DNA of 28,513 nt from Promethearchaeota archaeon (GTDB lineage: Archaea; Asgardarchaeota; Lokiarchaeia; Sigynarchaeales; SOKP01). The position numbers and the translations under genes were made by a program. The notes beneath the pieces were generated by a model. That model had not been told where the DNA came from. It saw only the letters and a list, made by a program, of their open reading frames with translations, and made no database searches. Position 1 is the first letter of the stretch; each line of letters starts with the position of its first letter. The DNA is taken from positions 1-28,513 of the forward strand of contig JAUWBH010000065.1 in NCBI GenBank assembly GCA_030605085.1, given 5' to 3'. This document shows positions 1 through 8,031 of the stretch, piece by piece.

Positions 1-452
1 TTACATGAATATCCTCTCTTTTTAAAATAACTTGAGATTAAACTTCGTGTTGAGCCATGATCTTCAATGATTAATATATCGTAATCTTCCTTCTCAGTTT
101 TGTCTGTGCTCTGAATTATTTTCATTAGATTTTCGATTGAAATCGATCGATCTAATATTTCCTTAATCTTAAGTAATATCTCGAAATCTAACACATCTTT
201 ATGTTCCTTAATCAACATCTCAGACATTCCCATTATAACGCTTAAATCCTCTTTAATTTGATGCGCATAATTATTGAGCTTACCAATTTGTCCCAAGTTA
301 AACTTAGAATCAATATATTGATCAACACTTTTTCTTATTAATTTTGATATAGTAGAAATATCTTCAGATTCATCAACATATTTCTCCCATCTGTTTTTCA
401 AACTTTCATCCACTAATAGGTTAATTCTTTTTTTTTTTTTATCATTGCTCAT
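1..452 (-). CDS. Response regulator with RHH-like N-terminus (3' end cut by window edge)
   Basis: Reading from the ATG at 452 leftwards gives 150 codons that run off the window. Residues about 8-47 (RINLLVDESLKNRWEKYV, then a helix ending in SVDQYID) resemble a ribbon-helix-helix DNA-binding or dimerisation unit. Residues about 52-124 are helical and look like a DHp-type two-helix hairpin without a kinase ATPase domain. From about residue 127 the pattern DILIIEDHGSTRSLISSYF is the first strand, acidic pocket and first helix of a receiver domain; the phospho-acceptor Asp lies outside the window. It is probably the output or relay half of a two-component pathway. A histidine kinase lies at 4082, but there is no evidence that they are partners. 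The start is followed by a run of 13 A, so a homopolymer error could alter the first residues. Confidence 0.7.
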   Translation of the reverse strand, partial: MSNDKKKKRINLLVDESLKNRWEKYVDESEDISTISKLIRKSVDQYIDSKFNLGQIGKLNNYAHQIKEDLSVIMGMSEMLIKEHKDVLDFEILLKIKEILDRSISIENLMKIIQSTDKTEKEDYDILIIEDHGSTRSLISSYFKKRGYSC

Positions 453-662
453 GTTTAACACATTTAGGAATAATTGAATTCACTTTAATATTTTTATATG
501 TAAATTAACTTGTTATCTATTTAAAAATATATAACCCTATGAATAAAAGTTTATCGATCAACTCTTGGAATACATAAGATTTAAATATGAAAAAGCTTTT
601 TATGTATTCAAATGAATAAAAACTTTCTTGAATAAATAAAAATACCGAAAAGTGATATTTAA

Positions 663-1745
663 ATGAGTATTTTTGAAGAGAGAATTTTATCCTCTACAAA
701 GACACCTAAAAAAATAGTAATGATTTTAGAAAATGTCGTTAAGAAATATGGAAAACATATAGCAGTTGACAATATAAACATTGAAGTCCACGAAGGTGAA
801 ACAATTGGACTTGTCGGTCCAAATGGAGCAGGTAAAACAACTACAATTAAAATGATGGCCAAATTATTAAGACCTACTTCAGGGAGAATTTTAATTAGAA
901 ATAAAGAAGGCAAATTGCAAAGACTTAGTCGCAATACTAGAAACTTAGTCAAACGCGGTTTTTTGATCGATGTACCTTTTTTCTACAAGGATATGACAGC
1001 CTACCAACATTTAAGATATTTTGCGCTTTCCCAGAGATATCCAAAAGAAAAAATAAACGCTAGGATCGTTGAACTTTTAAAGCTTTTTAAATTAACCGAT
1101 TGGAAACACAAGAAAGTTAAAACATTTAGTAAAGGAATGCGTCAGAAGCTTGGAATAATTCAAGCAATTCTGGTTGATCCTCAGATCATTATCTTAGATG
1201 AGCCTCAAACTGGCTTAGATCCAAAAGCGCGAGTTGAAATCAGGAAAATAATTCGGGATCTTCAAAGCGAAGGAAAAACTATTTTCGTAGCGTCTCACAT
1301 GCTACATGAAATATCTGAAGTATGTGATAAAATTGCGCTGCTTAATCATGGTGAAATTATTGCTTTTGATACTATGGAAAATTTAGAAAAAAATCTAAAA
1401 ACGAAGGAGCTTAATTGTGAATTATCTGAGCCACTCAATCCTGAAAATGTAATTTCTCTTGTAGATAAACTTACAATTAAACTTGACGCTTATTTAGATC
1501 ATAACTTAGATACTGAGATTTCAGAAGTACCAATAAAATATAATTCTGAAAAACAGATTCTAAAGATTTATTTTAATAGTTCAGAAGACTCAAAGGTCGA
1601 GATCTTGAAAATCTTGATAAAAGACTTTGAAGATGAATTAAAAATTGAATCCTATGCTCAACCAAAAACATCTCAATTAGAGAGAATTTACGCTGAAATG
1701 ATTGTAGACGATGAACCAATAATAAAATTTAAAAAAAAGAGGTAA
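663..1745 (+). CDS. ABC transporter ATP-binding protein
   Basis: Cytoplasmic ATPase subunit of an ABC-2 type transporter. The 360-residue protein has Walker A GPNGAGKTT near residues 52-60, the signature FSKGMRQKLG near 154, Walker B IIILDEPQTGLDP near 176 and the switch histidine in VASH. The last 110 residues are a C-terminal extension, common in ABC-2 exporter ATPases (for example the multidrug or Nod-type subfamily). A GTGAT Shine-Dalgarno-like sequence precedes the ATG at 663; a second in-frame ATG at 720 starts exactly where the ABC fold begins, so the first 19 residues are uncertain. The permease gene starts 6 bases downstream, so the two are surely co-transcribed. The substrate cannot be read from the sequence. 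Confidence 0.92.
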   Translation: MSIFEERILSSTKTPKKIVMILENVVKKYGKHIAVDNINIEVHEGETIGLVGPNGAGKTTTIKMMAKLLRPTSGRILIRNKEGKLQRLSRNTRNLVKRGFLIDVPFFYKDMTAYQHLRYFALSQRYPKEKINARIVELLKLFKLTDWKHKKVKTFSKGMRQKLGIIQAILVDPQIIILDEPQTGLDPKARVEIRKIIRDLQSEGKTIFVASHMLHEISEVCDKIALLNHGEIIAFDTMENLEKNLKTKELNCELSEPLNPENVISLVDKLTIKLDAYLDHNLDTEISEVPIKYNSEKQILKIYFNSSEDSKVEILKILIKDFEDELKIESYAQPKTSQLERIYAEMIVDDEPIIKFKKKR

Positions 1746-1751
1746 ATTAAA

Positions 1752-2645
1752 ATGGAAACTTTAGAACAGATTAATGAAATAATAGTGGAAGAACCGCTTA
1801 AAAAACACATCTTTATAATTGATGGATACCCGATTCTTACTACATTTGTATTCGAATTAAAGAAACAATGGAAAAAATTTATTATTTTAATGGGGATTTC
1901 AATAATCTTCGTGTTTTTATTAAGTTATCTTCCATATTTACTGATGCTGGATTACCCATTACCTGCTACTCAAAATCAGTTTTTCCAAGGAGGTCTTGGT
2001 TTTTTTATGATGATAGTTATCTTTACTGTGTGTTTCTTTTTCGGAGGTATCATTTGTTCAGAGTTTAGCAATAAAACAGGTCATATTGTATTTCCAATCA
2101 TTAACAAGTACAAGATAATAATAGGGAAATATTTAGTTGCTTTTACAATGGTTATTGGAATTGTGGGAACTTTTTATTTTACATTAGGACTCCTTGGAAT
2201 TTACTATTATGGTGGACCTATAAGTATTAAATACTTCTACAGTTTCGGAATTGCCTTGCTTTATGCTCTTGCTGTAAGTAGCTTCGTTACTTTGTTTAGC
2301 TCGTTTATGAAAAATGTAAATATGACTATTGTATCAACAATTATGATTTTATTAATTGCTAATATGATAATTGATGCATTGATAGTATTAGTGTGGTATG
2401 AATTTGAACCTATTTATTCATTAAATCATATGTCAAAACTAATTTCGTATATAATGGAAGTTGATTTTCCAGAAGTTATCGAAGATAGATATGTAGATGG
2501 TGACGAAGCGCGTGGACCTGCTAGCGATTTAATATTAAGAAATTGGTTAACTCCATCAATTGAAGGAGGAATTGCAATAGCTTTGTCTTATGTGCTTATT
2601 TGCAATATTATCGCATTTATTGTATTTAGTAGAAAACAATTATGA
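1752..2645 (+). CDS. ABC-2 type transporter permease
   Basis: Integral membrane partner of the preceding ATPase. The 297-residue protein has a soluble start of about 40 residues, then roughly six hydrophobic segments: about residues 45-65, 80-105, 125-150, 160-185, 190-215 and a final one near 270-292. This is the usual six-helix ABC-2 layout. A hydrophilic acidic loop (about 220-265, with the local pattern DRYVDGDEARGPASD) separates helices 5 and 6. Gene order and the 6-base gap to the ATPase support one exporter. The next gene, 31 bases downstream on the same strand, may encode an accessory extracytoplasmic protein. No strong homology beyond the family level is visible, and the substrate is unknown. 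Confidence 0.85.
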   Translation: METLEQINEIIVEEPLKKHIFIIDGYPILTTFVFELKKQWKKFIILMGISIIFVFLLSYLPYLLMLDYPLPATQNQFFQGGLGFFMMIVIFTVCFFFGGIICSEFSNKTGHIVFPIINKYKIIIGKYLVAFTMVIGIVGTFYFTLGLLGIYYYGGPISIKYFYSFGIALLYALAVSSFVTLFSSFMKNVNMTIVSTIMILLIANMIIDALIVLVWYEFEPIYSLNHMSKLISYIMEVDFPEVIEDRYVDGDEARGPASDLILRNWLTPSIEGGIAIALSYVLICNIIAFIVFSRKQL

Positions 2646-2676
2646 GGAGATTTTTTAAAAAAAATAGGATTGAGGA

Positions 2677-3651
2677 ATGATGGAAAGAAAAAGAAGATTC
2701 ATAATATTGTTAGGATTTTGGTTAATAGCAATTCTTCTTATAGGAATAGTATCAACAAGCACAGCATATGAATCGAAATACGAAGTTCTAACATCTAGAG
2801 GTACTACTTATTTAGAACAAACAAAATACGACGATGATGCTTGGGAAGATATAATAAGCGACACTAACGAACCTGACGATTGGTTTGAAGGAGATGCTGA
2901 CGAAACTGGAGCAAAAAGCAAATATACGATAAGAAGCATATTAGATACTGAATGGGAAACCTCCGACATTTTTATGTTAGTATTCGAAATAGAGGATGCA
3001 ATTCCTAATGATGTGTCTGAAAAAGAAATGGTCGCTTTAATGACATTTTTTGACGAAGACACAATAAACGAGATGTATCCAAACGAATACGAAATTTGGA
3101 CCGCATTATGTTCAGAATGGGATTTTACAGTTGAGAATTTCGATGAAGAAGCTGACGATGAAAATGAACAACGCTTAATATTCAAGGATGCAGAAGATCT
3201 TAAGGATATGCTAAACGATTACAACGATTGGGTTAGTGAAATTAATACTACAGCGTTGATGATATTTGGTACTAATCCTTTCCCTATTTTTAGCGGAGAT
3301 GATTTTCTATGGAATTTAGTAATAAACGGTTATCCAATTGCTAGTCCATTTAACGAATACTTGGCCGATATTGTTAACGAGCTTGATTGCGAAAATGCAG
3401 AAGTAAAAGGAAGTACATTAATTATAGAAAAGGAAGGTGAAGACGAGTATATCGTGGAAGTTTCTTACGACGATCAAGGAATTCAATCGTCTTTTATTGT
3501 AAAAGATGAGGACGATAATATTATTTTCGAAATAATTAGTGATAACACTATAACAGTAGTTTCACTTGCAATCGGATTTGTTTTAATAATAGCAATAGTT
3601 AGCATTGTAACTATCATAGTTAGAAAAAAAAGAAAATCTAAAATTGATTAA
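2677..3651 (+). CDS. Acidic membrane-anchored exoprotein, third gene of the ABC operon
   Basis: I do not recognise a family. The 324-residue protein starts with a basic stretch (MMERKRRF) and a hydrophobic segment (about residues 9-30) that acts as signal anchor or signal peptide. A long, very acidic domain (about 31-285, rich in Asp and Glu) follows. It ends with a second hydrophobic helix (about 288-314) and a basic cytoplasmic tail RKKRKSKID. The expected topology is an extracellular domain held by one or two membrane helices. It lies 31 bases after the ABC permease on the same strand and so probably belongs to that transporter operon, perhaps as a substrate-binding or gating accessory. 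The role is inferred from position only. AGGA-like bases precede the tandem ATG ATG start. Confidence 0.7.
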   Translation: MMERKRRFIILLGFWLIAILLIGIVSTSTAYESKYEVLTSRGTTYLEQTKYDDDAWEDIISDTNEPDDWFEGDADETGAKSKYTIRSILDTEWETSDIFMLVFEIEDAIPNDVSEKEMVALMTFFDEDTINEMYPNEYEIWTALCSEWDFTVENFDEEADDENEQRLIFKDAEDLKDMLNDYNDWVSEINTTALMIFGTNPFPIFSGDDFLWNLVINGYPIASPFNEYLADIVNELDCENAEVKGSTLIIEKEGEDEYIVEVSYDDQGIQSSFIVKDEDDNIIFEIISDNTITVVSLAIGFVLIIAIVSIVTIIVRKKRKSKID

Positions 3652-3704
3652 ATTAAACCCTTTTATTTTATTTATTTTTAATATATTTTATTAATTTCTT
3701 ATAA

Positions 3705-3867
3705 TTTTTAATAAATAATTTTACTGACTATTATGATTAGAAGGAGAATGAGAAATGGAAAATTGATTCTTCTTAATACTTATGAAATATTCTTTATTTC
3801 AGACTATTTTCTCTAGCTATTTCTTCTAATGAAATAGAAAAATTGTTTTTTTCAGTTTTTCATAGAA
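3705..3867. repeat. Left copy of a recent segmental duplication
   Basis: Bases 3721-3867 match 5101-5248 with three substitutions (at 3728 and near 3757 and 3807) and one base missing from a T run. The AT-rich flank to 3705 also matches more loosely. In the right copy this segment carries the last 25 codons of the 93-residue minus-strand gene; here only those codons remain and the rest of that gene is missing. Just right of 3867 the sequence switches to a piece of the iscU upstream region and start. The remainder of the 430-base gap (3652-4081) holds the kinase promoter and no other gene that I can see. Confidence 0.85.
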
Positions 3868-3869
3868 AA

Positions 3870-3910
3870 TATCAAATAAGGTAAAATTGTATTCTGATAA
3901 AGTTCTCGAG
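3870..3910 (+). pseudogene. Detached 5' end of iscU (fragment 1)
   Basis: These bases copy the sequence before and over the start of the intact iscU at 8032. They include the aatatcaaataaggt leader (three bases, gtc, missing after it) and the first eight codons TTG TAT TCT GAT AAA GTt CTC GAg, which end in a TAA stop. Nothing of the rest of iscU follows. It cannot encode a functional scaffold protein. A second such fragment lies at 5469. Confidence 0.75.
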
Positions 3911-4050
3911 TAATCTTTAACTATTATTTATTTATTATTATAAAAATAAAACACTAACCTCAGATTTATAGTCAAAATACACGATATAAGATTCCTTTTT
4001 TGTTTAGCTTAATTTTAAATAATTCGATTTTTTTAAAATATTCACAAAGA

Positions 4051-4060
4051 TTTATTTAAA
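4051..4060 (+). promoter_or_regulatory. TATA box of the histidine kinase gene
   Basis: The box tttatttaaa is centred about 26 bases before the ATG at 4082. That distance predicts transcription starting at or next to the start codon, so the mRNA would be leaderless; no Shine-Dalgarno is present. The box and following bases (tttatttaaaaacaattaat) are repeated at 5502-5521, where no gene follows at the right distance. Confidence 0.6.
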
Positions 4061-4081
4061 AACAATTAATTTTGATAACCA

Positions 4082-5047
4082 ATGAATTTTAAAAAATATA
4101 TGTATGTATCAATCGGAATTTTGTTTTGTGTTTTTTATTGGGTTATTGAATCTCTAATACATAGTTTTATTATTGATGATTATAATTTCATTGAGAACAT
4201 ATTTACACCATCCATTCACAAAATCATGATAGGCATAATAGTTACATCTTTACTTATAATATTAAGCTTTAATTTTCAATTAACGTTAAATAAAATAAAA
4301 GAATCAAAAAGAAAATTAAAAGAGTCTGAAAAGAAATATCGCGAAGCTTACAATCGTGCGGAATTTTATAAAGATATAGTTATCCACGATGTTAGTAATG
4401 TTCTTCAAAATGTGCACTCATCAGTAGAACTCATTTTAAGTCCCCATAATAAACCCGAAGATTCAATGAATTTTGATAATTTAATAAGAATTATACAAAA
4501 TTCAGCTGAAAGAGGGACAAAACTAATCTCCAACGTTCGAAAGTTATCCAAACTTGAAGATGCTGAAATTTCTCTTCAAACAACAGATATTTCTCACTTT
4601 TTAAAGGATTCGATTACATTTTTACGTAAAAGTTTTAAAGATAGAGAAATTGTAGTACAATTTGATGCTCCCGAGAAGAAGTTTCTTGTCAGAGCAAACG
4701 AATTATTATTAGATGTATTTGAGAACATATTAATTAACGCCGCAAAATATAACAATAATTCAATTATTCATATTATCGTTGAAATTTTCAAAGAGAAACA
4801 AGGAGATATAAATTTTGTTAGATTGGAATTTAAAGATAACGGGATTGGCGTTCATGACAAAATTAAAAAAGCGATATTTCAGAAAGGATTTCAAAAAGAT
4901 AAAGAAGTTAAAGGAATGGGTATAGGTTTGTCTTTAGTGAAAAAAATAATGAATAGCTATAATGGAAAAATTTGGATCGAAGATAAAGTAAAAGGAGAAT
5001 ATACTAAAGGAAGTAATTTTATCTTATTAATTACAGAAGCATTATAA
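4082..5047 (+). CDS. Membrane sensor histidine kinase
   Basis: Signal-transducing autokinase of 321 residues. Two transmembrane helices (about 7-30 and 47-66) flank a short external loop of about 15 residues, so there is no large sensor domain. A coiled linker (67-97) leads to the dimerisation helix with the phospho-acceptor His102 in IVIHDVSNVLQN. The C-terminal ATPase domain shows the N box (FENILINAAKYN, about 214), the G1 box DNGIGV (about 259) and the G2 box KGMGIGLSLVKKI (about 278). All catalytic motifs look intact. No response regulator is adjacent; the nearest is the truncated one at the left edge. The gene lies inside a duplicated, rearranged stretch and seems to use a leaderless promoter. 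Confidence 0.9.
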   Translation: MNFKKYMYVSIGILFCVFYWVIESLIHSFIIDDYNFIENIFTPSIHKIMIGIIVTSLLIILSFNFQLTLNKIKESKRKLKESEKKYREAYNRAEFYKDIVIHDVSNVLQNVHSSVELILSPHNKPEDSMNFDNLIRIIQNSAERGTKLISNVRKLSKLEDAEISLQTTDISHFLKDSITFLRKSFKDREIVVQFDAPEKKFLVRANELLLDVFENILINAAKYNNNSIIHIIVEIFKEKQGDINFVRLEFKDNGIGVHDKIKKAIFQKGFQKDKEVKGMGIGLSLVKKIMNSYNGKIWIEDKVKGEYTKGSNFILLITEAL

Positions 5048-5084
5048 GAATTTATTGTTGATACAGAAAAAATATTAAAAAATT

Positions 5085-5248
5085 TTTAATAAAAATAATT
5101 TTACTGATTATTATGATTAGAAGGAGAATGAGAAAGGGAAAATTGATTCTTCTTAATACTTATGAAATATTCTTTATTTCAGACTACTTTCTCTAGCTAT
5201 TTCTTCTAATGAAATAGAAAAATTGTTTTTTTTCAGTTTTTCATAGAA
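5085..5248. repeat. Right copy of the segmental duplication
   Basis: The partner of 3705-3867, offset by 1380 bases. It includes the 3' flank and last 25 codons of the minus-strand gene ending at 5174. Because the gene is complete here and only its tail is present on the left, this is likely the parent copy, and the left copy suffered an internal deletion. The two copies flank the histidine kinase gene as direct repeats. Confidence 0.85.
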
Positions 5249-5455
5249 TTCATTGGCTGTTCTAAAAGCAGATTTAGTGTTATCGCTAATTTCATCATTT
5301 TCCAAGATTTCTTTCAATCTCTTTATATCATCTTCAGTTTCAATTAGTTCTTGATCTAAGTGAAAAAATAAATTTTCATTAAATTTTCTCTTTTCTTTAT
5401 CTAATTTCTTTTTCCCGTTTATTGTAGTCATCGTTATTCTTATACCATTTTTCAC
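5174..5455 (-). CDS. Small charged hypothetical protein
   Basis: I do not recognise this 93-residue protein. It is rich in Lys and Glu and predicted almost wholly helical, with the pattern ETEDDIKRLKEILENDE in the middle and EEIARES at the end. It has no Cys, no membrane segment and no obvious nuclease motif. The size and charge would fit an antitoxin or another small regulatory protein, but this is only a guess. A second in-frame ATG at codon 9 (MTTINGKK) is an alternative start. It is transcribed towards the kinase gene. The end of the gene lies in the duplicated segment, showing that this locus has been copied and rearranged recently. Confidence 0.5.
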   Translation of the reverse strand: MKNGIRITMTTINGKKKLDKEKRKFNENLFFHLDQELIETEDDIKRLKEILENDEISDNTKSAFRTANEFYEKLKKNNFSISLEEIARESSLK

Positions 5456-5468
5456 TTAAAATTATATC

Positions 5469-5497
5469 TAAAATTGTATTCTGATAAAGTACTCGAG
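5469..5497 (+). pseudogene. Detached 5' end of iscU (fragment 2)
   Basis: The 29 bases repeat the first eight codons of iscU with the bases taaaa before them, and then stop at TAA, as in fragment 1. This copy keeps the GTA CTC codons of the intact gene at 8032. It is followed within 5 bases by a copy of the kinase promoter box (5502-5511). The fragment is too short to encode a product. Confidence 0.7.
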
Positions 5498-5577
5498 TAA
5501 TTTTATTTAAAAACAATTAATTTAGATATTTTTATCGTAATTCTTAATTTTAATTGTTATTGCATTTTATGACATTA

Positions 5578-5631
5578 AGAGGTGATTTTTTTGTGTCGCA
5601 ACTAGATGTGAGAGTTGTTGTAAATCTATAA
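5578..5631 (+). pseudogene. Possible gene-start remnant with strong ribosome binding site
   Basis: A good Shine-Dalgarno (aagaggtgat, 5578-5587) stands before GTG at 5593, which opens twelve codons (MSQLDVRVVVNL) and then TAA. The peptide looks like the first strand of a protein, reminiscent of the start of ferredoxin-type subunits, but is too short to identify. Together with the nearby iscU fragments it suggests that 5' ends of genes were left behind by rearrangement. It could also be chance or a tiny leader peptide. Confidence 0.25.
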
Positions 5632-5703
5632 TATCATCGAAAACAATCTATATTGAAAAAATTAATGTAAAATTATTTTAGTCAAAATTATCTATTTAAA
5701 CAT

Positions 5704-5979
5704 ATGACAAGTGTGGAAATAAAAACAGATTTTTTAGAGAAATTACGTAAAAAATTTAAATCTCAACTTGGAGAAAATCTCTCCGATCAAGAGATTTTAG
5801 AAAAATGTTTAGAATTTTCAAATAAACACATAGATGAGCTTCTACTAGAATTATTAAATTCAGATTTAATAATCAAGAAGAAAAATTCTTTATACGATTT
5901 AATGACCGGAATATTAGAAGAAGAATATAATCTAATTAAATCTTCAGGAAAATCTATCAAGGATGTAATCCGTATTTAA
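5704..5979 (+). CDS. Small hypothetical helical protein
   Basis: Unrecognised 91-residue protein. The first part (KTDFLEKLRKKFKSQLGENL, then SDQEILEKCLEF) has alternating hydrophobic and charged residues typical of short amphipathic helices; the tail reads EEYNLIKSSGKSIKDVIRI. The pattern around GENLSDQEILEKCLEFS resembles the small RHH or CopG-like antitoxins, but no clear motif supports this. It has one Cys and no membrane segment. It starts on ATG after an AT-rich region with a ctatttaaa box about 10 bases upstream, too close to be its TATA box for a leaderless mRNA. It stands alone, 260 bases before the large zinc-ribbon gene. Confidence 0.5.
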   Translation: MTSVEIKTDFLEKLRKKFKSQLGENLSDQEILEKCLEFSNKHIDELLLELLNSDLIIKKKNSLYDLMTGILEEEYNLIKSSGKSIKDVIRI

Positions 5980-6113
5980 CGTTAAATGTGTTTGATTTCC
6001 ATCCTTAAAAATAATAATTGCTTCAACCAATTTTATAACACTTCCTAAAGATTTTTATCTTATTGTGCTTAAAAACATTTCGCGCCTTACAAAAAGTTTT
6101 GAAATTTACTTTC

Positions 6114-6230
6114 TCACTCTAACTTTGCGGAATAGATCGCAAGAAAACTAAAAACCAGAAAACCAATTGCCCCCAAAGTGATATAAACATCAAAATGTAT
6201 TATATCAACAACACTATAAAAAGATGTATT
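6114..6230 (-). pseudogene. Possible C-terminal remnant of a membrane protein
   Basis: On the minus strand a reading frame without a start codon ends in TGA at 6114. It spells a plausible protein end: a polar stretch, then a hydrophobic helix (ITLGAIGFLVFSFLAIYSA) and KLE. Its base composition is richer in G and C than the flanks. It abuts the start of the zinc-ribbon gene, as if that gene had been inserted into or had replaced a membrane-protein gene. Support is compositional only. Confidence 0.3.
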
Positions 6231-6238
6231 AAAAAAAA

Positions 6239-7936
6239 ATGAATGCTGAGAAATCTGTCCTTACAATATCTCCTATGTCGCCTGATGAAATTGCCTTTCT
6301 TAAGCGTAAAAATATTTATGATGATACAGATTTGAGATATCGCTGGGATTGGGTAACAAAATATCCTCTCTTAGCAGTTGCCTTTTTTAGAGATGTTATT
6401 TATCCTCGGTTAGGTGCAAATTTGAGTATTAAAACAGTTAGAGATCCTACATATAAAGGAGGTTTGGGTTACAGCGCATATTTAAAACAAGTAAAGAAAA
6501 TAGGTATGAATTTTACGGATTTAGTTGAAAAAGCGGGATTTAAAAAAGATTATTTAAAATTTGTTAAAGCAATAATTGATTTCATAGAAAAAAAGAAGAA
6601 AAATAATATCGATAGACTTAAGATACTTAAAATGATACTTACTGAGAAAGAGTTTAATAATCTTTTTAGACAAGCACAATTAAAGGATGGAAAGAGGAAT
6701 CGAATTTCAGCTCGAAATTGCTTGTTAGTAATTAGCCTCGCACTTCTTAAATGTCCAGATTACGATTGTATTTATAAACATCTTAAAAATAAAATGACTC
6801 CTTCTTTTATTTGGAAGATTGTCTATGATTTCATTCCTATCCTTGGACGAATTAATCCAAACATTAATATTGATAATTGGTTGCCACCAAAAATGTTAGC
6901 ATTGACATATAATGATTGTATTACATTGTCGAATGAGAGAGATGATATTGAGTTTGATATGAGCGAAGATGAATTTAATACAGCAATGGATGAAAGAGGA
7001 CAGACTAGTCCTATTGATGTTAAGTTGAGATGGATTTGCAAAGATAATAAACATGAGTGGAATGTTTCTTATCACCAACTAATGTGGGCAAATTCTGGCT
7101 GTCCATATTGCTATGGGAATGCACCAATCTCATTTGAAGATTGTGTTGAGTTAGGTGTTGAGAAAGGTTATAAGTTTGATATGAGCGAAGATGAATTTAA
7201 TAAAGCAATGGATAACAGAGGGACAAATAGACCTAGCGAAGTAAAATTATATTGGATTTGTCGTCGGGCGGAAAAGAATCATCACTTTCCATCTCACTAC
7301 AAGAATATAAATCAAGATCATGGTTGCCCTTTTTGTGCTGATAGAGCACAGGCTATTGGTAGATTAATCCATCCTATTTTGGAATATTACAGCATAGTTT
7401 TATTTCGTTTAAGAAATTGCACAGCCAAACATGAATTTATTGTTTCTTCAACTAGGCAGTTTAAAAGTGATTTACTAATTGTTAGGAATAATATTTTTAT
7501 AGATAGTATAGAAACTCAGCAAAATATTATGATATTTTCATTTATGATTGATGAGATAACAGTTGATTTTACTCTTTCTATTAAACCAGAAGTTTTTTTA
7601 AACAAATGCTATAAAGAATATCAAAATAAAAAAAGGTTTTTAATAATTGTGTCAATATTAAAGAATAATCATGATCTTGGTGATTTAAACAAAATAATAC
7701 AAGATACTAGTGATATCGATTTTAGAGAAAATATAAAAGTTATCACTTTCATGCAATTTTTAGAGTTTATGGGATTAAAAAAAGGGAAATCTTTGTCTAA
7801 AGATGAAACAAAGATTCTCACTGATTTTATTAAGCATGTAGATTTAGCTAATGAGGCATTAATTTCAGACGAAAGACTTAATGAACTTATTGAATTAGAG
7901 AAAAATTATCGAGAGTTATTACAAGATTTTAATTAG
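6239..7936 (+). CDS. Double zinc-ribbon protein, possible nuclease
   Basis: A 565-residue protein whose core is a tandem repeat of about 68 residues (about 224-291 and 299-366). Both units share FDMSEDEFN, then AMD and RG, and end in a treble-clef-like metal site. The first has C267, H272, C288 and C291 (WIC, KHEW, GCPYC); the second has C341, H348/H349, C363 and C366 (WIC, HHF, GCPFC). This pattern resembles zinc ribbons found in homing-endonuclease and Vsr-like proteins (PF14311 type). After the ribbons, a region with FKSDLLIVRNNIFIDSIETQ (about 408-427) has the strand-turn-strand look of a restriction-fold core, but with E-x-Q in place of E-x-K. The N-terminal 200 residues are unrecognised. 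DNA binding is likely; catalysis is uncertain. It sits alone directly before iscU, between copies of the iscU start. Confidence 0.6.
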   Translation: MNAEKSVLTISPMSPDEIAFLKRKNIYDDTDLRYRWDWVTKYPLLAVAFFRDVIYPRLGANLSIKTVRDPTYKGGLGYSAYLKQVKKIGMNFTDLVEKAGFKKDYLKFVKAIIDFIEKKKKNNIDRLKILKMILTEKEFNNLFRQAQLKDGKRNRISARNCLLVISLALLKCPDYDCIYKHLKNKMTPSFIWKIVYDFIPILGRINPNINIDNWLPPKMLALTYNDCITLSNERDDIEFDMSEDEFNTAMDERGQTSPIDVKLRWICKDNKHEWNVSYHQLMWANSGCPYCYGNAPISFEDCVELGVEKGYKFDMSEDEFNKAMDNRGTNRPSEVKLYWICRRAEKNHHFPSHYKNINQDHGCPFCADRAQAIGRLIHPILEYYSIVLFRLRNCTAKHEFIVSSTRQFKSDLLIVRNNIFIDSIETQQNIMIFSFMIDEITVDFTLSIKPEVFLNKCYKEYQNKKRFLIIVSILKNNHDLGDLNKIIQDTSDIDFRENIKVITFMQFLEFMGLKKGKSLSKDETKILTDFIKHVDLANEALISDERLNELIELEKNYRELLQDFN

Positions 7937-8031
7937 ATACAAAAAATATTTAGCTTATCGATTTTTAATTATTTTAATATACTAAAGAAATTTGGTATTA
8001 ATTTGATAAATATCAAATAAGGTGTCTAAAA

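Noticed and set aside
659..952. A 97-codon minus-strand frame over the ABC ATPase start
   Set aside because: Antisense of the Walker A region; hydrophobic composition is the usual mirror of ABC ATPase codons.
2808..3185. A 125-codon minus-strand frame inside the acidic exoprotein gene
   Set aside because: Ser-rich antisense shadow of the Asp/Glu codons; the plus-strand frame has signal anchor, membrane helix and operon context.
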